From: an uncultured Granulosicoccaceae bacterium
Lineage (GTDB): Bacteria > Pseudomonadota > Gammaproteobacteria > Granulosicoccales > Granulosicoccaceae
Reading direction: 5' to 3'
Length of the DNA: 32,116 nucleotides
NCBI GenBank assembly: GCA_938041955.1
Contig: CALISD010000065.1
Location: 1 to 32,116, forward strand
In this document: one piece after another, positions 15,824 through 23,321 of the stretch
How the letters are laid out: each line of letters begins with the position of its first letter
How positions within the stretch are numbered: position 1 is the first letter of the stretch
Translations under genes and position numbers: made by a program
The notes under the pieces: model-generated
Told to the model about the DNA's origin: nothing
Databases searched by the model: none
Seen by the model: the letters and a program-made list of their open reading frames with translations, nothing else

Positions 15824-16144
15824 ACTTAAGACTCTATGTTTAATTGAGCAAAACGGTTATTTATTTGTGTTGACCACAGCAATTGAAGATTTTGGAAGAA
15901 GCAAGGCACTTCGAACAGCCCTTCGTGCATTCGACCGATACGCAGACTCTGTTAAAACGGTTGTTCGAATTTCCGGCTTATCGATTTGCGTACGGTTTAT
16001 AGCAATAGCTCAACAATATTATTAACCTATACGGTTAACTCATCTAGACAGGCTAGATATTTCCTGACCGAGAGTCCCAGATTAGACAATTATTTATAGG
16101 CGGTATATACGAAACTATGAAACACAATATTCGGAAATCAGAAC
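15824..16144. other. Divergent regulatory region
   Basis: These 321 bases separate the SnoaL/MBL operon from its likely LysR regulator. No gene is present. The main structure is the perfect dyad at 16042-16058, about 87 bp before the LysR start. Confidence 0.5.
16042..16058. promoter_or_regulatory. Perfect dyad ATCTAG-N5-CTAGAT, putative LysR operator
   Basis: The arms are 6-bp perfect inverted repeats around a 5-nt centre (ACAGG). The position between a LysR gene and a divergent catabolic operon is where LTTR recognition sites occur, although the spacing is not the exact T-N11-A form. Confidence 0.5.
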
Positions 16145-17029
16145 ATGCTTAACGACTACCGGGCTCTCGCAATATTTCTAGCAGTTGCTGAATCTGGTAG
16201 CTTCACCAAAGCTGGAAAGTCATTAAAACTGTCTACATCAGTTATCAGTCAAAACATTTCGAAACTAGAAAAAGAAACTGGGGCATCTTTGTTTTTCAGG
16301 TCACCCAGGGCTGTAACAATCACTGCGACTGGCTTATCAGTCCTGGAGATAGCCCGAGAAATGGTGGATGCCGGCAATCGAGCCATTGATATTCTCGCCG
16401 ATCAATCTGAACAACTATTAGGGTCGCTGAGCATTACGTTGCCGGCATTTGGAAGCCATACGCCATTGCACAAATTGATTTGGGAGTTCAGTAAAATGCA
16501 TCCTGCAGTCGATGTCTCTGTAAGTAGTACAGACCGACAGGAGGATATTGTGAAAGAGGGGTTTGATGTTGCGATCAGGCTTGGTGAACTCACCAACAGC
16601 AGCCTGAAGTGTCGCAGAGTGGCAGACTTTTCACGCACCCTTGTTGCATCACCTGGTTATCTTGCAAAGGTTGGCTCGGTTTGTTCAATCAGCGATCTAA
16701 AGAATTGCGATTTTGTTTCGATATCACTTATCTCGAACATTATTACTTTGAACAAAGGAGAGGACCAAATCACATTTGAACCGGAAAATATACGGATTGT
16801 AGTGGATTCAATCTCCACCGCTAAATGTGCGATCCTTGAAGGGCTCGGTGTGCAGCATCTTCCTTCAAGTGAAGTGGAAAGGGAGCTTGAATCCGGTGAG
16901 TTGGTTCACGTTCTCCCCAGTTGGGCGCCACCGATACTCGGTGTATACGCAGTGTGGTCGGAGACAGGTCATTCAAAACGCGCAACACGTACTTTTATAG
17001 ACTATTTGGTTCAAATAGAAAAAAAATAG
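16145..17029 (+). CDS. LysR-family transcriptional regulator (second)
   Basis: This 294-residue protein has the N-terminal winged helix-turn-helix (FTKAGKSLKLSTSVISQNIS, then LFFRSPRAVTIT) and the LTTR effector domain from about residue 88. Its C-terminal LGVYAVWSETG parallels the LysR at 5534, placing both in the CrgA/DmlR-like group. It is divergent from the SnoaL/GMC/MBL operon, so it most likely controls it. A perfect dyad lies in the shared region. The regulator looks intact even though one target gene is broken. Confidence 0.9.
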   Translation: MLNDYRALAIFLAVAESGSFTKAGKSLKLSTSVISQNISKLEKETGASLFFRSPRAVTITATGLSVLEIAREMVDAGNRAIDILADQSEQLLGSLSITLPAFGSHTPLHKLIWEFSKMHPAVDVSVSSTDRQEDIVKEGFDVAIRLGELTNSSLKCRRVADFSRTLVASPGYLAKVGSVCSISDLKNCDFVSISLISNIITLNKGEDQITFEPENIRIVVDSISTAKCAILEGLGVQHLPSSEVERELESGELVHVLPSWAPPILGVYAVWSETGHSKRATRTFIDYLVQIEKK

Positions 17030-17369
17030 CGACCGTAAAGTCGTGGCTCTTGTAATAAGAATATGTTGCGTCGAAGAGCAGCAAGTCTTTATATCTGCTG
17101 CGAACACCAAGAGGGGATACTCCGCGTGCAATGCACCCTATGACTGGCGTTTACACACAGCACCACAACCAAAACAAGGAAAGAATACAGGTGGCCCGTT
17201 ATTTCGTGAGCGCTACACAAATTATATTTATAGCTACACAGCTAGATCATTCTTGTAGGAGGATTACTGTTTTAGAAAGTAATCTGTGTCGAAGCCTCCA
17301 GTAATTAATCTCACTTGATCCCACGCTGTTCTACCAATGCGTTTCAATCTGTGTCCGCAAGTCGAGGGT
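17030..17369. other. Intergenic region between convergent genes
   Basis: About 340 bases after the second LysR gene contain no recognisable gene. A 71-codon plus-strand frame at 17043-17258 has no ribosome-binding site or family-like content. A hairpin adjoins the DUF1127 stop at the right end. Confidence 0.4.
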
Positions 17370-17390
17370 GTCGTTTTAGAAAAAAACGAC
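17370..17390 (-). terminator. Hairpin directly after the DUF1127 stop codon
   Basis: GTCGTTTT and AAAACGAC form perfect 8-bp arms around 5 nt, starting at the base after the stop codon on the minus strand. The AT-rich stem contains its own T-run in the loop side, but no T-tract follows, so it is an atypical terminator or a stability hairpin. Confidence 0.35.
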
Positions 17391-17645
17391 CTATAGAGTT
17401 CTGTTCTTTGGCACGTCAAATATTGATCTGCACGATTCGCAGTCAGCGCTGTGACGTTCAATGCCGATATCTTTCAAGCTTTGTTCACTTAGGGTCCTGA
17501 GTTCCATGCGCTCGTGTTGTACCTGAATGGCCAGCTTTACTTTAAGGGCGGTTGTGCGACCAATATCAGTAAGGCGATCGACAAGTTTTTTGTGGGTATC
17601 GTTAACAGATAGCGAGTCTATTTGAGATTCTGTGGTGGCAATCAT
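17391..17645 (-). CDS. DUF1127 small protein
   Basis: The protein is 84 residues from the ATG at 17645 (MIATTESQIDSLSVND), preceded by AAGGAA. The frame is open further upstream but that part has no family-like content and crosses an inverted repeat, so I reject a longer start. Residues 39-75 carry the DUF1127 arginine-leucine pattern, LRTLSEQSLKDIGIERHSAD, where the family consensus is roughly R-x-L-x-x-L-x-D-x-x-L-x-D-I-G-L-x-R. DUF1127 proteins are small, basic and RNA-linked; in alphaproteobacteria some are involved in small-RNA turnover and phosphate responses. The C-terminal CESCRSIF adds a C-x-x-C pair not typical for the family. It stands alone, with a long structured leader region. 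Confidence 0.65.
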   Translation of the reverse strand: MIATTESQIDSLSVNDTHKKLVDRLTDIGRTTALKVKLAIQVQHERMELRTLSEQSLKDIGIERHSADCESCRSIFDVPKNRTL

Positions 17646-17733
17646 CTGCACATTCCTTGTGTGTTTGTTAATGGTCGTGGTGCTTCCACGATTACCGCAG
17701 AGTAAGTGGAGCCGTCCCTGGCAACTACTTCCC

Positions 17734-17769
17734 TGACTCAAGCCATCCGGTTTGCGATGGCTTGAGTCA
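17734..17769. promoter_or_regulatory. Perfect 14-bp inverted repeat upstream of the DUF1127 gene
   Basis: TGACTCAAGCCATC at 17734-17747 is the exact reverse complement of GATGGCTTGAGTCA at 17756-17769, with an 8-nt loop (CGGTTTGC). It begins 88 bp before the DUF1127 ATG. No T-run follows on either strand, so a simple terminator is unlikely. An RNA hairpin in the leader, an operator for a dimeric regulator, or a REP-like element are the options. Confidence 0.7.
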
Positions 17770-17870
17770 ATAATCGGCCATCTGGTTACTACACTCAACC
17801 TTAAAGGGTGCGCATTTGTGATTTTTGCCACATATGTGGTGCCACGCACTACTTCGACAGGTCTTTTCAA

Positions 17871-18350
17871 ATAGAGTGGAAACGGCCTAGCACTGATTGT
17901 TTTTCAGCGCGAAAACCATGGCGGATAAGTTGCATTTCTGCGTGATTCTGATGTGGGATTGTTGTGTAGCAATACTGCGAAAAAGCTATAAAACAGAAAA
18001 TAGTGGCATTCGGTCATTCAATTCAAAGCGAGTAGCCCATTTACTTGGGACAATATTTTTACGGAAACTTGACACGTAATGTCTAATGGGTCCAAGGGTT
18101 TGACTCCCAAGCTGCGAAGCGGGGGTGGGGCATATCCTGCATTTTAGTCCAGCGTTCGGACTGGATCAGTCGATGATAACTACAGCATTAGAGTGGCCGC
18201 TGCGGCTGTCAGTGTTGGACATTTAGCGATAACAATCGTGAGTTCAGTGGCTTATTTGTCGGCCGACACCATACGATGAACTTAATGTAGAGTAATGATA
18301 CGCAGCGAGCAGGCAATGGGGGAAGCTTCGCACGCGATTGCTGCCGGGTA
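17871..18350. other. Intergenic region before the apiose locus
   Basis: These 480 bases lie between the DUF1127 leader and the end of oiaX. I found no gene, remnant or clear terminator on either strand. A short AGTCC...GGACT pair near 18150 is too weak to call. Confidence 0.4.
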
Positions 18351-19637
18351 TCAAGTTTCTGTCAGGCGTATTGTTGGTTTTGGATAGGCATGAATGGCTT
18401 TGTCAAGCGGTGAACCTGGCTCTGCGTATTCTTCCAAAGCAATATTTAAACGAGCTGCTTCAGCGGCATCGCGAAGAGATGTCACTCCGTCAGCAACCCC
18501 TCCGGGGTGACCCATAATCCCGCCACCTGCACACAATATGAAATCATCGTTGCCGAGTATTTTACGTGATGGATCAAACTGCCAAATGGTTTGTGCAGAT
18601 GAATAGACCGGCATGGCGAGTTGCTCTGCGCCGCCGTTCTTGCATATCGGGCGCTGAACGGATCGTGCAGCTTCAGCGACCACCGTATCGTTTTCGGAGA
18701 ATTTGTTGGCCAGGCCGTTGACATGAAGATGATCAGCACCGGCAAGGCGCCAAAGCTTTTGCATAACATCAAAGCTGATACCTATATCAGCGGAACGTGA
18801 CAACAGCCCCCAACCGGCACGATGCCCGTGTATAGGAACCGTACTGTGATCACGTACAGCACGTAATCCGGGTAGACCGATTGAATGCATGCAGACCATC
18901 GCACAGTTGGCTCCAACCGTTTGCATGTGGTCAAGGTTGCGCCACATCTGATCGATCTCATCGGTGATGTTGACCGCATAGAGGACATGTTTTCCGGTCT
19001 TGTCTGCATGCGCATTAATGACACGCATGACTGCGTCCAGGCGTTCTTTAAACGGACAGGACGGGCCATTGGCTTGCAGCTCATCGTCTTTGATAAAGTC
19101 AATGCCTGCTTCTACCAGTGTTCTGGCTAAATCTGCTGTTGCTGATGGATCAAGGCCGATACTGGGTTTGATAATGGTGCCTATCAGCGGACCACCGTGA
19201 CCCTGCATCACCTCGCGTGTGCCGGCCGCGCCAAATTGCGGGCCCGGATGATGTGTGGCGTAATCTGCTGGCAGGTCAATACTGACCAATCGAATGGCTG
19301 ATAGCTCCGCGAGTTCGAACAGGTTACCCGCAAGGGTGGATAAAAGGTTTGGCAGAGACAGCCCGAAATTGCCCAATGGCCAGCTCACGGTGACGAGCCC
19401 GCGTGCATAGGTGTCACCGGTTTTGCGGCACGCAAGTGAGGGCGTTTTCGAACTATCGGTTTGAGTGACTGATTCAACTCTTGCGGCAGATCGCTCTCGC
19501 AGTTCGTCTGTTTCGGCAGCCAGCTTGATGAAGGTGCCGGTCGATTGCTCGCCCGCCAACACGGCTGCGGCATGGGCCAGGCCTACCGGCGTTTCGATAT
19601 CATAAGTTGCAAGTATGCGGGTCGAATGATTGTTCAT
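18351..19637 (-). CDS. oiaX: RuBisCO-like 3-oxo-isoapionate-4-phosphate decarboxylase
   Basis: This 428-residue protein is a form IV RuBisCO-like protein. Landmarks are the N-terminal ATYDIETP at 10-17, GTIIKPSIGL at 153-162 (RuBisCO GT-I/V-I/V-KPK), FIKDDELQANG at 181-191 (K-D-D-E metal site with the lysine retained), PIHGHRAG at 268-275, HVNGLANKF at 305-313 and CAGGGIMGHPGG at 369-380. As OiaX it would decarboxylate 3-oxo-isoapionate 4-phosphate to L-erythrulose 1-phosphate, the carbon-losing step of D-apiose breakdown. The assignment rests on the family plus its neighbours: its ATG overlaps the oiaK stop by four bases (ATGA), so the two are translationally coupled, and apnO, apsD and apnL follow. 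The KPS in place of KPK fits a non-carboxylating member. Other RuBisCO-like activities (enolase, isomerase) fit the context less well. Confidence 0.85.
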   Translation of the reverse strand: MNNHSTRILATYDIETPVGLAHAAAVLAGEQSTGTFIKLAAETDELRERSAARVESVTQTDSSKTPSLACRKTGDTYARGLVTVSWPLGNFGLSLPNLLSTLAGNLFELAELSAIRLVSIDLPADYATHHPGPQFGAAGTREVMQGHGGPLIGTIIKPSIGLDPSATADLARTLVEAGIDFIKDDELQANGPSCPFKERLDAVMRVINAHADKTGKHVLYAVNITDEIDQMWRNLDHMQTVGANCAMVCMHSIGLPGLRAVRDHSTVPIHGHRAGWGLLSRSADIGISFDVMQKLWRLAGADHLHVNGLANKFSENDTVVAEAARSVQRPICKNGGAEQLAMPVYSSAQTIWQFDPSRKILGNDDFILCAGGGIMGHPGGVADGVTSLRDAAEAARLNIALEEYAEPGSPLDKAIHAYPKPTIRLTET

Positions 19638-20998
19638 CTGGCGCCACCTCCGTCACGGATCCATCCAAAGTAATCGGGGCTTCCCATCTGGCCGCCCTTT
19701 AATGCCAACTCTACACCGTCCATTGGTCCTTCTGCGTGCACTTTGGAAAGCGATGCGCCTGCGATGGTGGGTGCCAGTGCTGACAAAGCGAAAATACCGA
19801 GTTGTCTTGTAACGTAGCCTGCGGTATCTCCACCTGATACAACAGCTCGTCTGACGTTGCTCTGTTTCAAAACGCTATGCAGTATTTTTCCTAGTGCTGT
19901 TCCAATGGTCTTGTTGATGTCTGACATGTCATAGCCTGCATATGCAGCGGCTTTATGCAATTGACTCACTGCGGGGTCATCCGGACCCTCTGCAGTAAAT
20001 ACAAGGGGATCAATATTTTTATTTATGGCTGTTAAGCTTTTGTTTACTACGCGTGTGATTTCAGTTTCTAATTCAGCTGCATCAGAACATGCTTTTGTAA
20101 CATCAAATCGAATGGTTGCAAAACCATTGTTGCGTGACCATTCAATCTGTTCGGCGGTAGTCGGGGATACAGAGCCTGAAACGGTTACCATACCAGCTGA
20201 TTTTCCAGCACTGCCCGGCGGTGATTGCTCTGCCAACGCACCGGTTTCAATCCAGTGGCGCACTAAAGCGAACTCTACCCCTTGAGAACCTACAACAAAT
20301 CGATTGGTATCTCTGCTTCCCCATAGCATGCGACCTGCTGCAGTTTCACTGGTGCTGTCATTGCAGTCGATTGTGAATACTGAAATTTTGTCTGAAGCTT
20401 GTGCTAGAGCCGGGGGGCGATCAGCTTTGATATCTTCCAGAGACCAGAGTGAGGTTTGCAGTCTGTGCGACTGGGCTGATATATGCAGCGCCACATCTGA
20501 CTCTGTCATTGGCGTTACCGGGTGGCGCGCCATCACCGGGTGGCGGTCCAGACGGAATACGTCGTTACCCAAAGCTGCGAATAGATGCCCGAACATTTGA
20601 TAGCGACGCATTTGCGGAGCCGCCACGAGTACAGGTACCGCTTCGAGTGTAAGCAGGTCGGCTGCTATCTCTATGACGCGCCCGATAGATCCGGAAGTTG
20701 GAGAAGAGTCTAACGTGGTACATATTTTATAGTGTATGAGTTGTGGAGCAAGCGCCTGCAATGATTGAAAAATCGATGGCAGATGCTTGTCCATCCACTC
20801 GGGAGATTGCGCGCGTGCTGTTGATGCAACGCCAATAGCTTGTAAGTGCGGGTAGCGTGAAAGCTGCGCTCTGGTTGGCACATCCAGAAACAGCATGGCG
20901 GTAACGCCCGCAAAGGACAGAACTTCCAGTACTGCAGCAGCGCCGGTAAAGTCATCTGCGTACCAGGTGAGAAGCAGATTGTCGGGTCTTGAGGTCAA
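19634..20998 (-). CDS. oiaK: 3-oxo-isoapionate kinase (DUF1537 family)
   Basis: This 454-residue protein belongs to the four-carbon acid sugar kinase family. The N-terminal substrate domain begins LLLTWYADDFTGAAAVLE (8-25), equivalent to the family's DDFTG. The C-terminal nucleotide-binding domain has VVSGGDTAG at 386-394 and LALKGGQMGS at 431-440. In the D-apiose pathway OiaK phosphorylates 3-oxo-isoapionate at O4 using ATP. The start is a TTG at 20998; a good AGGGA lies 7 nt upstream and the family N-terminus begins just there, so no ATG start is needed. It is the first gene of the oiaK-oiaX pair, divergent from apnO. Only the context separates it from kinases of threonate or erythronate, so the name is less certain than the family. 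Confidence 0.85.
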   Translation of the reverse strand: MTSRPDNLLLTWYADDFTGAAAVLEVLSFAGVTAMLFLDVPTRAQLSRYPHLQAIGVASTARAQSPEWMDKHLPSIFQSLQALAPQLIHYKICTTLDSSPTSGSIGRVIEIAADLLTLEAVPVLVAAPQMRRYQMFGHLFAALGNDVFRLDRHPVMARHPVTPMTESDVALHISAQSHRLQTSLWSLEDIKADRPPALAQASDKISVFTIDCNDSTSETAAGRMLWGSRDTNRFVVGSQGVEFALVRHWIETGALAEQSPPGSAGKSAGMVTVSGSVSPTTAEQIEWSRNNGFATIRFDVTKACSDAAELETEITRVVNKSLTAINKNIDPLVFTAEGPDDPAVSQLHKAAAYAGYDMSDINKTIGTALGKILHSVLKQSNVRRAVVSGGDTAGYVTRQLGIFALSALAPTIAGASLSKVHAEGPMDGVELALKGGQMGSPDYFGWIRDGGGAR

Positions 20999-21003
20999 TC
21001 TAG

Positions 21004-21150
21004 TTCCCTATGCTTTTGGTGCCGCTTCACGCAACGTTTCACGATCTTCTTCTGACCAGTTATAAACCGCTTACACCTTCGCTAGAGAAGCCAGAGCCAC
21101 TTTACGAAGGTCTTACGGGTAATTGCTTTAACCTTGGTTTGATCAGTATG
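21004..21150 (-). pseudogene. Remnant of an unrecognised protein's C-terminus upstream of oiaK
   Basis: On the minus strand, just before the oiaK TTG, the frame reads AVYNWSEEDRETLREAAPKA and then a TAG. It is preceded, after one in-frame TAA, by DLRKVALASLAKV. A piece in another frame, TDQTKVKAITRK, lies immediately upstream. Together these look like one protein end damaged by a stop and a frameshift. I cannot name the family. If real, the oiaK-oiaX operon once had another gene ahead of it. Chance similarity to protein is possible over so short a length. Confidence 0.4.
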
Positions 21151-21172
21151 TATACTTAGTATGTCATCATAC
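21145..21172. promoter_or_regulatory. Overlapping dyads upstream of apnO
   Basis: AGTAT-GT-ATACT (21145-21156) is followed by GTATG-TCAT-CATAC (21159-21172), two adjacent inverted repeats built on GTAT/ATAC. They lie between oiaK-oiaX and apnO, 34 bp before the preferred apnO start. GTAT/ATAC half-sites are typical of GntR-family operators, but no GntR gene is in the window. Confidence 0.4.
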
Positions 21173-21205
21173 CAGTTAGCACTTCAACCAGAACGGACCT
21201 TACGA

Positions 21206-22033
21206 ATGACGAAATTAGCTTTGTTTGGCGCAGGCGGTAAAATGGGTTTACGACTATCGCGTAATCTCGATGCCTCAGATTTTGAAACGGCCCATGTAGA
21301 GGTATCCGAAGAGGGGCGAAAGCAGCTTAAAGCTCAATTGGGCCATAACTGCCAGGAGCCGGCAGCGGCGCTTGATGGTGCGAAGGTCGTCGTACTGGCG
21401 GTTCCTGATACGGTCATCGGTAAAGTGGCGGAGTCCATTATTGATATGGTGCCGTCGGGTGCGATTGTTATGTGTCTGGATGCAGCGGCACCTTTCGCAG
21501 GGCATCTTCCAAAGCGTGATGACATCACTTACTTCGTTAGTCATCCCTGTCACCCGCCTATCTTTAATGATGAAAACACGACAGAAGAGCGTAAAGATTA
21601 TTTCGGTGGTGTTGCTGCAACTCAGGGCATTGTCAACGCACTTATGCAAGGGCCGGATGAAGACTACGCGTTAGGTGAGAAAGTCGGTAAGACTATTTTT
21701 GCGCCGGTGGCCAGGTCACATCGAGTGACTGTTGAGCAGATGGCTTTACTGGAGCCGGGTTTATCAGAAACCGTGTGCGCATCGCTGCTGGACATCATGA
21801 GAGAAGCCATGGATGAAGTAGTCGATCGTGGTGTGCCAAAAGAGGCAGCGAGAGATTTCTTACTTGGTCACATGAACATACTGGGCGCTGTTATCTTCGG
21901 GCAGGTTGACGGTGTTTTTTCTGATGCCTGCAACAAAGCCATTGAATTTGGCAAACCGGTGCTAATGAAAGACGATTGGAAGCGCGTTTTCGAACCTGAT
22001 GAAATTGCTGCCAGCATTGAACGGATAACTTAG
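21206..22033 (+). CDS. apnO: D-apionate oxidoisomerase
   Basis: This 275-residue NAD-dependent enzyme has the Rossmann motif LALFGAGGKMG at 4-14, the strand VVVLAVPDTVIGKV at 61-74, and the family-specific FVSHPCHPPIFND at 110-122. The rest matches the phosphogluconate-dehydrogenase-like C-terminal fold (LLEPGLSETVCASLLDIM at 181-198, then FLLGHMNILGAVIFG at 218-232). ApnO converts D-apionate to 3-oxo-isoapionate, which is the OiaK substrate. A longer reading from an ATG at 21161 adds 15 residues, but that start falls on the predicted operator and has no ribosome-binding site, whereas MTKLALFG is the natural Rossmann start. It is divergent from oiaK and convergent with apsD. The assignment relies on sequence style and on its pathway neighbours. 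Confidence 0.85.
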   Translation: MTKLALFGAGGKMGLRLSRNLDASDFETAHVEVSEEGRKQLKAQLGHNCQEPAAALDGAKVVVLAVPDTVIGKVAESIIDMVPSGAIVMCLDAAAPFAGHLPKRDDITYFVSHPCHPPIFNDENTTEERKDYFGGVAATQGIVNALMQGPDEDYALGEKVGKTIFAPVARSHRVTVEQMALLEPGLSETVCASLLDIMREAMDEVVDRGVPKEAARDFLLGHMNILGAVIFGQVDGVFSDACNKAIEFGKPVLMKDDWKRVFEPDEIAASIERIT

Positions 22034-22216
22034 ACTGTGCGTTGTGTTACGAGCAGATGTACTGTTTGAAACAAGAACCGTAGAGGCATCAGCGTGCAGA
22101 GGCTCTGATTCGTGTATTTGGTTGATGCGCTTTGCGCCTATGTTTCCTTACGTAGGCCTGATCCACTTGTTGAGTAATGGTCTGTTAAATGCAGAAAGTA
22201 TCGCGATTATTGCTGA

Positions 22217-23233
22217 TCATATGTCAGATATTTTAATCATACTTGCGTGAGATGCCGAGCGGTACGCCGCTTCAACCAATGCCAGCGTCTTTAGATTGTC
22301 TGCACCGGAGGTCTGTGGCTCTGTTCCGGTAGAGATACTATCGACAAAATGCTGTTGAATAGATTGCACACTCTCTTGAATATTGTGCCATGGCTTTTCT
22401 GCCCAGGAAAGCAGCGGGGGAGAAACATCTGAACGGGTCTCAGCGGTACTTTGTACAGTCAATTGATAGCCGGCGTCTAGCCGAAGTGTTCCACTTACGC
22501 AGTCTATTTCAAGCAGTGTTTGTGGAAACGTCTCCGGCATGCGTTTGGTGGCGTAGGAGCAATCGACCACACTTGTGGCACCGCCAAGGTGTTGCAGCAG
22601 TATGGTGGCGACATCCTCACCTTGTATGTCTGGATTGATGCGTTTGGTTGTCGCAGCGAGATGTTTTACGTCGCCTGCAAAGGCGCGTGCAATATCCAGA
22701 ATATGAATGCCGAGATCTTCGATAATGAAACGTTTGCCTTCTGCTAAGTAAGGTTGCCCGGTGAACACATCATAGCCGGACCGAAAGCTAATACGGCAGA
22801 AGAAAGGATCACCTATCGCACCGGATTTAACCACATGAAGGGCTGCTTGAACGGGTGACTGCCAACGGAAGTTTTCATGCACCATAAGCGTTTTTTCAGC
22901 CAACTGCGCAGCGGCTACCATAGCCCGTGCGTCTTCCATGTTTTCGGCAAACGGTTTCTGGCAAATGATGTGGACACCCGCCGCAGCCGCCATTTCAACT
23001 AATGAACGATGGCTACTGACAGTGGTCGCGATATCAATGAAATCGAACCTGCCTTGTGCGAGCATTGCGGCGGCGTCGTTGTAAGTTCGTGTGATATCGA
23101 AGGCCTGCGCGGTGGTTTGTAAGCGGGTGTTGTCCGAATCACATAAAGCGACAATGTCAACTCCTTCAATGTCGCGCCAGGCGTGCAGATGGTTCTGCGC
23201 GAAAAAACCGCAACCGATAAGAGCGCCTTTCAT
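22217..23233 (-). CDS. apsD: D-apiose dehydrogenase (Gfo/Idh/MocA family)
   Basis: This 338-residue protein is a Gfo/Idh/MocA dehydrogenase. Features are the NAD(P) loop GCGFFAQNHLHAW at 7-19, CDSDN at 31-35 for the ribose, CQKPFAENMEDA at 91-102 (the family E/Q-K-P with the catalytic lysine), ENFRWQSP at 120-127 and IEDLGIHILDIARAF at 171-185 with the substrate-site aspartate and histidine. As ApsD it oxidises D-apiose to D-apionolactone. An AAGGA ribosome-binding site lies 9 nt before the ATG. It is divergent from apnL, which acts next, across an 88-bp region. Other sugar dehydrogenases of this family are possible on motifs alone, but the neighbours make the apiose role the best reading. 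Confidence 0.8.
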   Translation of the reverse strand: MKGALIGCGFFAQNHLHAWRDIEGVDIVALCDSDNTRLQTTAQAFDITRTYNDAAAMLAQGRFDFIDIATTVSSHRSLVEMAAAAGVHIICQKPFAENMEDARAMVAAAQLAEKTLMVHENFRWQSPVQAALHVVKSGAIGDPFFCRISFRSGYDVFTGQPYLAEGKRFIIEDLGIHILDIARAFAGDVKHLAATTKRINPDIQGEDVATILLQHLGGATSVVDCSYATKRMPETFPQTLLEIDCVSGTLRLDAGYQLTVQSTAETRSDVSPPLLSWAEKPWHNIQESVQSIQQHFVDSISTGTEPQTSGADNLKTLALVEAAYRSASHASMIKISDI

Positions 23234-23260
23234 TTTTGCTTCCTTAATTACGAATTGCTA

Positions 23261-23280
23261 TGTAAACGCTCGAAAGCGTA
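23261..23280. promoter_or_regulatory. Putative operator between apsD and apnL
   Basis: TGTAAACGCTCGAAAGCGTA carries the dyad ACGCT-CGAA-AGCGT (23266-23279). Its left part, TGTAAACGCT, is a textbook LacI-family half-site. It is midway in the 88-bp divergent region, so one protein could control both genes. The regulator gene is not in the window. Confidence 0.4.
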
Positions 23281-23321
23281 GGATGATAATAATACGACAA
23301 TTGCAAAGAGATTCGCCAGCG

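Noticed and set aside
17646..17870. N-terminal extension of the DUF1127 frame (75 extra codons)
   Set aside because: It crosses the perfect inverted repeat, has no family-like content, and a good ribosome-binding site precedes the internal ATG at 17645.
23091..23321. Upstream extension of apnL
   Set aside because: It overlaps the start of apsD on the other strand and the shared promoter; the ATG at 23322 gives the natural N-terminus.
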